Origin: Caldimonas caldifontis
GTDB lineage: Bacteria > Pseudomonadota > Gammaproteobacteria > Burkholderiales > Burkholderiaceae_C
Direction of reading: 5' to 3'
Assembly: GCF_002930615.1 (NCBI RefSeq)
Contig: NZ_PSNX01000004.1
Coordinates: forward strand, 186,001-250,000
Length of the DNA: 64,000 nt
The notes beneath the pieces were generated by a model. The model saw only the letters and a list, made by a program, of their open reading frames with translations. It was not told the origin of the DNA and ran no database searches. Made by a program: the position numbers and the translations under genes. Below, in pieces: positions 56,269 through 62,094 of this stretch. Position 1 is the stretch's first letter. The number at the start of each line of letters is the position of its first letter.

Positions 56269-57377
56269 CGTTGAACTCACCGGCGGGCAAGGCCCGCATC
56301 GCCGTGATCGCCGGAGACGGCATCGGCAAGGAAGTGATGCCCGAGGGCCTGCGCGTGCTCGACGCCGCGGCGCGCCGCTTCGGCATTGCATTGGAAGTGG
56401 ACGAGTTCGATTTCTCGAGCTGGGACTATTACGAGCGCCACGGCAAGATGCTGCCCGACGACTGGAAGGACCGCATCGGCGGCCATGACGCCATCTTCTT
56501 CGGTGCGGTCGGCTGGCCCGAGAAGATCCCCGACCACGTCTCGTTGTGGGGGTCGCTGCTGCGTTTTCGCCGTGAGTTCGACCAGTACATCAACCTGCGT
56601 CCGGCCCGCCTGATGCCTGGCATCCGCTCGCCGCTGGTACGCCGTGACGGCAGCCAACGTGCCGCCGGAGAGATCGACATGATGATCGTGCGCGAGAACA
56701 CCGAGGGCGAATACTCCTCGGTTGGCGGACGCATGTACGAAGGCACCGAGCGCGAGATCGTCATCCAGGAAACCGTGATGAGCCGCATCGGGGTGGACCG
56801 CGTGCTGAAATTCGCCTTCGACCTGGCCCAGTCGCGCCCGCGCCGCAAGCTCACGTCCGCGACCAAGTCCAATGGCATCGCGATCACCATGCCTTACTGG
56901 GACGAACGAGTCGAGGCCATGGCCCAACAGTATCCAGATGTGACCGTGGACAAATTCCACATCGACATTCTCACGGCTCACTTCGTGCAACGCCCCGATC
57001 ACTTCGACGTGGTGGTGGCGAGCAACCTCTTCGGTGACATCCTCAGCGACCTGGGCCCGGCCTGCACCGGCACCATTGGGATTGCGCCGTCGGCCAACCT
57101 CAACCCGGATCGGCGCTTTCCTTCCTTGTTCGAGCCGGTGCATGGCTCGGCACCGGACATCGCCGGGCGCAACATCGCCAACCCCATCGGGCAGATCTGG
57201 TCGGCTGCCTTGATGCTCGATTTCCTGGGACACAAGACGGCGCACGACGCCATCCTCGCCGCCATCGAGGCGGTGCTCGACCCGGCCAGCGGCGCGCCTC
57301 GCACCCCCGACCTCGGGGGGAGCGCAAGCACGCAAGACCTCGGTCGCGCCATCGAGCAAACCCTGTCTGTTGCTTGA
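56265..57377 (+). CDS. Tartrate/D-malate dehydrogenase (isocitrate dehydrogenase family)
   Basis: This 370-residue NAD-dependent beta-hydroxyacid oxidative decarboxylase is closest in motif to tartrate dehydrogenase (TtuC) and D-malate dehydrogenase (DmlA). It has AVIAGDGIGKEVMPEGLRVL, VGWPEKIPDHVSLWGSLLRF, RENTEGEYSSVGGRMYEGTE, the metal-ligand NLFGDILSDLG and FEPVHGSAPDIAG. It is coupled to the dehalogenase-like gene by a 4-nt overlap, suggesting a shared substrate pathway. Which hydroxyacid is used cannot be read from sequence. Confidence 0.9.
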   Translation: MTLNSPAGKARIAVIAGDGIGKEVMPEGLRVLDAAARRFGIALEVDEFDFSSWDYYERHGKMLPDDWKDRIGGHDAIFFGAVGWPEKIPDHVSLWGSLLRFRREFDQYINLRPARLMPGIRSPLVRRDGSQRAAGEIDMMIVRENTEGEYSSVGGRMYEGTEREIVIQETVMSRIGVDRVLKFAFDLAQSRPRRKLTSATKSNGIAITMPYWDERVEAMAQQYPDVTVDKFHIDILTAHFVQRPDHFDVVVASNLFGDILSDLGPACTGTIGIAPSANLNPDRRFPSLFEPVHGSAPDIAGRNIANPIGQIWSAALMLDFLGHKTAHDAILAAIEAVLDPASGAPRTPDLGGSASTQDLGRAIEQTLSVA

Positions 57378-57480
57378 CGCCCGAGCGGGCGAAAGGCGCA
57401 CAACCCCTGTCAAGACGAGATTTCACGCGGATCATTCACTCATGAAGCAACGGCAAAGCGCATAGAATCCGCATCCGCCC

Positions 57481-57509
57481 TTGACACTGTCGAGGGTGCT
57501 GGCTGTAAT
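57481..57509 (+). promoter_or_regulatory. hupB sigma-70 promoter
   Basis: A perfect TTGACA (57481-57486) and TGTAAT (57504-57509) are spaced by 17 nt. The predicted start is near 57516, giving a ~100-nt leader to the hupB GTG. This is the best consensus promoter in the window. Confidence 0.85.
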
Positions 57510-57615
57510 GGTTGTGCAGCTTTTCCAGCCGCCAAATCCACCATCACAGCGTCATGCGCAATCGCGGCGCCGGGATTCATATCTTCTGTGTGAGACACCT
57601 TGAGAGGGGGTTTTC

Positions 57616-57888
57616 GTGAACAAGACTGAACTCATCGAGCACATCGCCAAGCAAGCCGACATCTCCAAGGCCGCGGCCAGCCGCGCGCTGGAGGCCATGA
57701 TCGGCGGCGTGCGGACCACCCTGAAGAAAGGGGGCACCGTGTCGCTGGTGGGCTTTGGCACCTTTGCGGTAGGCAAGCGCGCAGCACGCAGCGGCCGCAA
57801 TCCGCGCACGGGGGCCACCATCAAGATCAAGGCGGCCAAGGTGCCGAAGTTCCGTCCGGGCAAGGCTCTCAAGGACGCTCTCAACTGA
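57616..57888 (+). CDS. hupB: HU-family nucleoid DNA-binding protein
   Basis: This 90-residue HU protein bends and packs DNA. It has the family N-terminus ([20 protein letters not shown]), the [20 protein letters not shown] beta-arm entry and the C-terminal [18 protein letters not shown]. The start is a GTG preceded by GAGAGGGGG. A strong promoter lies at 57481. tRNA-Val begins only 17 nt after the stop with no promoter or terminator between, so both are probably in one transcript. Confidence 0.95.
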   Translation: MNKTELIEHIAKQADISKAAASRALEAMIGGVRTTLKKGGTVSLVGFGTFAVGKRAARSGRNPRTGATIKIKAAKVPKFRPGKALKDALN

Positions 57889-57905
57889 GAGTGGGGCGTC
57901 CGCCC

Positions 57906-57981
57906 GGGTGCTTAGCTCAGCTGGTAGAGCGGCGCCCTTACAAGGCGTAGGTCGGCGGTTCGATCCCGTCAGCACCCACCA
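57906..57981 (+). tRNA. tRNA-Val (anticodon TAC)
   Basis: A 76-nt cloverleaf has acceptor GGGTGCT/AGCACCC, an anticodon loop CTTACAA giving TAC, and a T arm with GGTTCGATCC. CCA is encoded at 57979-57981. It lies in the hupB 3' region with no own promoter visible. It is the second valine tRNA in the window, complementing the CAC isoacceptor at 6305. Confidence 0.97.
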
Positions 57982-58000
57982 AATGACCCAGGTCTCCGTG

Positions 58001-58030
58001 TTCAAGGGCCGGAACGCGTTCCGCTAGAAT
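58001..58030 (+). promoter_or_regulatory. Probable ppiD promoter
   Basis: TTCAAG (58001-58006) and TAGAAT (58025-58030) are spaced by 18 nt, 20 nt after tRNA-Val. The start would be near 58037, giving a ~140-nt leader to ppiD. Confidence 0.5.
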
Positions 58031-58092
58031 GCTTCGGTTTTTGCTGCATCAGGCAGCAACGCTCGCGAACCCGGGCCCACCGAGTCGACTCC

Positions 58093-58114
58093 AAGGCGAA
58101 CCCCGGTTCGCCTT
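58093..58114 (+). terminator. Terminator-like hairpin in the ppiD leader
   Basis: AAGGCGAACC (58093-58102) pairs perfectly with GGTTCGCCTT (58105-58114) and is followed by TGTTGT. It lies 66 nt before the ppiD start and after its likely promoter. It may end the hupB-tRNA transcript or attenuate ppiD. Confidence 0.55.
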
Positions 58115-58179
58115 TGTTGTCTCTGAAGGCTGATTCCCTTTCTGCGGCCGGCCTGCCGCCCACCCAAGAGGTCCGTTCG

Positions 58180-60054
58180 ATGTTCGACGCCATTCGCAAC
58201 AACTCCCGTGTCCTGTTTTTCGTGCTGTTGTTGTTGATCATCCCGTCCTTTGTGTTCTTCGGTCTGGATGGATACACCCAGTTCCGGGAGGGCCGGCAGG
58301 TGGTGGCCACCGTGGCGGGGCAAGAGATCACCCAGGGCGAGCTGGATGCGGCCCACCGGCGGTCCATCGAACGCGTGCGCCAGCAGATGCCGGGTGTGGA
58401 CCTCGGCATGCTCGACACGCCCGAGATGAAGCAGAGCACGCTGGATTCCCTGGTGCGCGAACGGGTCATGGCCTTGGCGGCTGACAAGCTCCACCTGGTC
58501 ACCGGCGACGAGCGCGTGCGCCGCATCTTCCAGAGCGACCCGCAGTTCGAGTTCCTGCGCCGGCCCGATGGCACCGTCAACCAGGAAATCCTCTCGGCCC
58601 AGGGCCTCAGTTCCCAGCAGTTCACGGAAAGCCTGCGCCGCGATCTCTCGCTGCGCCAGGTGATGGCGCCCCTGTCGGCGAGCGCCACGGCGGGCCGCAG
58701 CGTGCGCGACCAGGCCATCGATGCCTTCCTTCAGGCGCGTGACGTGCAATGGACGCTGTTTGCCGCCTCGGACTATGCCTCCCGCATCCAGCCCACTGAA
58801 GAGGAAATCGCCGCCTACTACGGCGATCCGGCCAACGCGGCGCAGTTTCTCTCCCGCGAGCACGCCTCGATCGAATATCTCGTGCTGGACAGCGAGGCCG
58901 TCCAGCAAGGCATTTCGGTATCGGAAGACGATCTGCGCAAGTACTACGAAGAGAACATCTCGCGCTACTCCACGCCGGAGGAGCGCCGCGCCAGCCACAT
59001 CCTGATCCGGGCTGAGCCGGGCCAGCGGGATGCCGCGCGCGCCAAGGCCCAGGAGTTGCTGGACCAGCTCAAGGCCCGGCCCGAGGCCTTCGCCGAACTG
59101 GCGCGCCAGCATTCGCAGGATCCGGGTTCCGCAGCGAACGGTGGCGATCTCGACTTCTTCGGACGCGGCGCCATGGTCCAGCCCTTCGAAGACGCGGCCT
59201 TCTCGCTCAAGCCGGGCGAAACCAGCGGCCTGGTCGAAACCGACTTCGGTGTGCACATCATCCGCGTCACTGCGGTGCGTGGTGGTGAACGCAAGCCCTA
59301 CGAGACGGTGCGCGATGAGATCGAGAAGACCGTGCGCGCTCAGCTGGCGCAGACGCGCTTCGCCGAAGTGGCCGAGCAGTTCAGCAACCTGGTCTATGAG
59401 CAGCCCGACAGCCTGCAGCCTGCGGCCGATGCGCTGCGCCTGCCGGTGCGCAAGGCCGAGCGCGTCGAACGCACCCCCGCACCCGGGGCGGAAGGCCCGC
59501 TCGCCAGCGCCCGTCTGCTGGAGGCTCTGTTCAGTCCTGACAGCCTGAGCACCAAGCGCAACACCCAGGCGATCGAGGTGGGCTCGGGGCAACTCGTGTC
59601 GGCCCGCATCGTCGAGCACTCGCCGGCGCGCACCCTGCCCCTGGAAGAAGTCCGTGCGCAGGTGCGCGAGCGGGTGGTGGCACGCAAGGCGGCCGAGCAG
59701 GCCCGCCAGGAGGGCCAGTCGAAGCTCGCGGCGTGGAAGGCCGCACCCGAGAGCGCCGCTTTGGGCGTGAGCAAGACGGTATCGCGCCTGGACGCAGGTG
59801 AACTGCCCCCGGATGTGCTGCGCGCTGCCCTGGCCGCGTCGCCCGACACACTGCCGGCCTGGGTGGGCGTGGACCTGGGCAGCACCGGATATGCCGTGGT
59901 GCGCGTGAACAAGGTCCTGGGCCGCGACACCCGGCCCGGCGGCGAGCAGCTTGAAGCTCAGTATGCGCAAGTCTGGGGCGCGGCCGAAACCCAGGCCTAC
60001 TATGAATCGCTGAAGCAGCGCTTCAAGGTCAAGACCCAGCCGCTCACCCGCTGA
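58180..60054 (+). CDS. ppiD: PpiD/SurA-type periplasmic folding factor (peptidyl-prolyl isomerase)
   Basis: This 624-residue protein is anchored in the inner membrane by one helix (about 12-33, [20 protein letters not shown]) and faces the periplasm, where PpiD assists early folding of exported proteins near SecYEG. A SurA-N-like region (about 35-240) is followed by a parvulin domain (about 265-360: [14 protein letters not shown], then [20 protein letters not shown]). The C-terminal ~260 residues form a second chaperone region. The ATG at 58180 is chosen by the PpiD start [10 protein letters not shown]. The hupB-ppiD neighbourhood is standard. Confidence 0.93.
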   Translation: MFDAIRNNSRVLFFVLLLLIIPSFVFFGLDGYTQFREGRQVVATVAGQEITQGELDAAHRRSIERVRQQMPGVDLGMLDTPEMKQSTLDSLVRERVMALAADKLHLVTGDERVRRIFQSDPQFEFLRRPDGTVNQEILSAQGLSSQQFTESLRRDLSLRQVMAPLSASATAGRSVRDQAIDAFLQARDVQWTLFAASDYASRIQPTEEEIAAYYGDPANAAQFLSREHASIEYLVLDSEAVQQGISVSEDDLRKYYEENISRYSTPEERRASHILIRAEPGQRDAARAKAQELLDQLKARPEAFAELARQHSQDPGSAANGGDLDFFGRGAMVQPFEDAAFSLKPGETSGLVETDFGVHIIRVTAVRGGERKPYETVRDEIEKTVRAQLAQTRFAEVAEQFSNLVYEQPDSLQPAADALRLPVRKAERVERTPAPGAEGPLASARLLEALFSPDSLSTKRNTQAIEVGSGQLVSARIVEHSPARTLPLEEVRAQVRERVVARKAAEQARQEGQSKLAAWKAAPESAALGVSKTVSRLDAGELPPDVLRAALAASPDTLPAWVGVDLGSTGYAVVRVNKVLGRDTRPGGEQLEAQYAQVWGAAETQAYYESLKQRFKVKTQPLTR

Positions 60055-60101
60055 GCGCTGGCCTTGCCGAGGCGGGCATCTGGACGACCCAGGCGGAACC
60101 C

Positions 60102-60121
60102 GGCTATAATTTCAGGCTCTG
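60102..60121 (+). promoter_or_regulatory. tRNA-His promoter -10 module
   Basis: A perfect TATAAT (60105-60110) lies within a 20-nt module that is 18/20 identical to the one before tRNA-Asn (29911-29930, minus). Only a weak -35 (TGGACG, 60081-60086, 18-nt spacer) is seen. The tRNA begins about 13 nt after the -10. Confidence 0.7.
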
Positions 60122-60122
60122 C

Positions 60123-60199
60123 GGTGGCTGTAGCTCAGTTGGTAGAGTCCCAGATTGTGATTCTGGTCGTCGTGGGTTCGAGTCCCATCAGCCACCCCA
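60123..60199 (+). tRNA. tRNA-His (anticodon GTG); likely integration site
   Basis: A cloverleaf with acceptor GTGGCTG/CAGCCAC, the extra G-1 (60123) opposite C73 that marks histidine tRNAs, and an anticodon loop TTGTGAT giving GTG. CCA is encoded at 60197-60199. An integrase gene follows about 170 nt downstream in the same direction, so its 3' end is the probable left attachment site of the element. Confidence 0.97.
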
Positions 60200-60312
60200 T
60201 CCCAGCGTTTCATCAGGTCCCATGCCGGACCGAACTTCCCGCTAAATCAACGACTTAGACAGTCGCTTGAGTCAGGAAGGCTCCTGTCGTCCCACGGCAG
60301 CGCAGCGAAGTT

Positions 60313-60371
60313 GGGGGAACATCTGGGGGAACAAATGGCGTGTTCGCAGCCATTTGACGTTTTGTTCCCCC
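60313..60371 (+). repeat. Repeat and nested palindrome in the integrase leader
   Basis: GGGGGAACA occurs at 60313-60321 and again within GGGGGAACAAA at 60325-60335. The latter is perfectly inverted as TTTGTTCCCCC at 60361-60371, ending directly at the integrase ATG. Nested inside is AAATGGC (60333-60339) with GCCATTT (60349-60355). The whole forms a long imperfect hairpin. It could be an operator, an arm-type recombinase site or a translational block. Confidence 0.7.
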
Positions 60372-61658
60372 ATGCTCACCGACAAGCAGTGCAAGAACGC
60401 GAGTTGCGACGCGGGTAGGCCCCGCGTGCGCCTGGCCGATTCCGGCGGTCTGTACCTGGAGGTCTCGCCCTCTGGGTCCAAGCGCTGGTTCTGGAAGTAC
60501 CGCTTCGACGGGAAGGAGAAGCGCCTTGCCCTCGGGGCCTATCCAGATCTGGGTCTGAAGGAGGCCAGGGTCGCACGTGATGATGCGCGCAAGCAACATC
60601 AGTCCGGCGCAGATCCGGTGCTCACGCGGCAGGTGGAGCGCCTCAGTTCCCGGTTCGACGCCAACGCCAGCTTCGAGGTGACCGCGCGTGAGTTCCACGC
60701 GACCAAGAAGGTCGGCTGGAGCGATCACTACGCCAAGCGCTGGATGGAGCGCCTCGAGAAGGACATCTTCCCCTGGCTGGGCAAGCTTCCGCTCTCCCAG
60801 ATCGGCGCACCGATGCTGCTGCAGACGCTGCGGCGCGTCGAGGCACGTGGCACGCGCGAACTGCCACACTCTCTGCTGGAAGCCTGCGGGCAGGTGTTTC
60901 GATATGGCGTTGCCACCGGACGTTGTGAGCGCAGCCCCGCTTCGGATCTGCGCGGCGCACTGAAGCCGGTGCTGACCAGACACGTCTCGGCGATCGTCGA
61001 ACCGGATCAGGTCGGCGACTTGATGCGCGCGATCGACAGCTACCACGGTCACCCCGTTACCCGGGCGGCACTGCTTCTGTCGGCGCTGCTCTTCCAGCGG
61101 CCAGGGAACATCCGGCAGATGGAGTGGGCCGAGCTGGATCTCGAGGCAAGGATGTGGGCGATACCCTCCGCCAAGATGAAGCGGACAAAGCGGGAGAAGA
61201 TCAACGGAAGGCCGCATCTGGTTCCGCTCGCCACCCAGGCTGTAGACGCTCTGAAGGACCTGATGCCGCTGACCGGCCGAGGGCGATACGTGTTTCCGTC
61301 CCTGATCAGTGCCAAGCGGCCGATGAGCGAGAACACGGTCCGCGTTGCCCTGCGCCGGCTGGGCTTCGACAACGAGACGATGACTCCCCATGGATTCCGG
61401 GCGATGGCCCGTACCGTGATGGTGGAGCGGCTCAACGTGGCGCCGGACGTGATCGAGGCGCAGCTGGCACATGGGAAGTCCGGCCCGCTGGGCGCTGCCT
61501 ACGACAGGGCGGAGTTCATCGAACAGCGGCGCGAGATGATGAAGGCTTGGGCGGACTATTTGGACGAACTCAAGACCAAGCCGCTGGGCAGACCTCGCGA
61601 GAAGGATCGGACTGCAGACGGGACGCATCGAACAGAAGGTTGCGCGCCACCTGCATGA
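60372..61658 (+). CDS. int: Tyrosine recombinase integrase (DUF4102 / P4-like)
   Basis: This 428-residue site-specific recombinase has an N-terminal DUF4102 arm-binding domain (about 1-90: RVRLADSGGLYLEVSPSGSK, then WFWKYRFDGKEKRLALGAYP). A core-binding region spans about 105-190. The catalytic domain (about 215-390) has the first Arg in FQRPGNIRQ, HxxR in HGFRAMARTV, then AHGK and the nucleophile Tyr in GAAYDR. Such enzymes insert elements at tRNA 3' ends. The ATG at 60372 abuts an inverted repeat. The frame is open upstream but that part is not integrase-like. Confidence 0.93.
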   Translation: MLTDKQCKNASCDAGRPRVRLADSGGLYLEVSPSGSKRWFWKYRFDGKEKRLALGAYPDLGLKEARVARDDARKQHQSGADPVLTRQVERLSSRFDANASFEVTAREFHATKKVGWSDHYAKRWMERLEKDIFPWLGKLPLSQIGAPMLLQTLRRVEARGTRELPHSLLEACGQVFRYGVATGRCERSPASDLRGALKPVLTRHVSAIVEPDQVGDLMRAIDSYHGHPVTRAALLLSALLFQRPGNIRQMEWAELDLEARMWAIPSAKMKRTKREKINGRPHLVPLATQAVDALKDLMPLTGRGRYVFPSLISAKRPMSENTVRVALRRLGFDNETMTPHGFRAMARTVMVERLNVAPDVIEAQLAHGKSGPLGAAYDRAEFIEQRREMMKAWADYLDELKTKPLGRPREKDRTADGTHRTEGCAPPA

Positions 61659-61679
61659 AGGCGCCTGCGTCGGCTGCGT

Positions 61680-61716
61680 AGCGGCCTCGGTCCCGGAACA
61701 GCCTGTAGCCGCTTTT
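61680..61716 (+). terminator. Weak terminator-like structure after int
   Basis: AGCGGC (61680-61685) can pair with GCCGCT (61708-61713), followed by TTTTG. The loop is long (22 nt) and only short internal pairing is seen, so it is a tentative call. Confidence 0.35.
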
Positions 61717-61770
61717 TGCGATCACGTAATTCACACTGTGCGTCCTGCAATTGACGTTTGTGAGGAGACC

Positions 61771-62094
61771 ATGAGACGCCTCCTTCTCTTGTTGGTCGTT
61801 GCTGCATTTGCAGCAGTCGGCTGGACGTCTGGGGCTGACAGCGGAGTGGGAACGCAGGTCGTGCTGGCAGGCATTGCTGCGCTGTTTGGGATCGCAATAG
61901 GTGGTGCGCTGTTCCGGCGCAAGGCGCGAGCGACCCGAAACGATGTCGATACTGGTCACGATATTCCTGGAATGGGAACGTCTACGGCCGACATCGCAGC
62001 CAACTACTGGCGGGACAGGGGCCACCCGCCGCTCATGAAGCCACCATCGCCGCCGCCGGATCAGCACATCCACGATCCGGACCGGCTGGCCTGA
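61771..62094 (+). CDS. Small membrane protein of the integrative element
   Basis: This 107-residue protein has no recognised family. Two hydrophobic segments (about 3-20, LLLLLVVAAFAAVGW, and about 33-50, VVLAGIAALFGIAIGGALF) are followed by a basic stretch and a hydrophilic Pro-rich tail (PPLMKPPSPPPDQH). GAGGAG lies 3 nt before the ATG, supporting translation. It is convergent with the TraG gene and its stop abuts that gene's stop. A role in conjugation or exclusion is possible only from location. Confidence 0.6.
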   Translation: MRRLLLLLVVAAFAAVGWTSGADSGVGTQVVLAGIAALFGIAIGGALFRRKARATRNDVDTGHDIPGMGTSTADIAANYWRDRGHPPLMKPPSPPPDQHIHDPDRLA

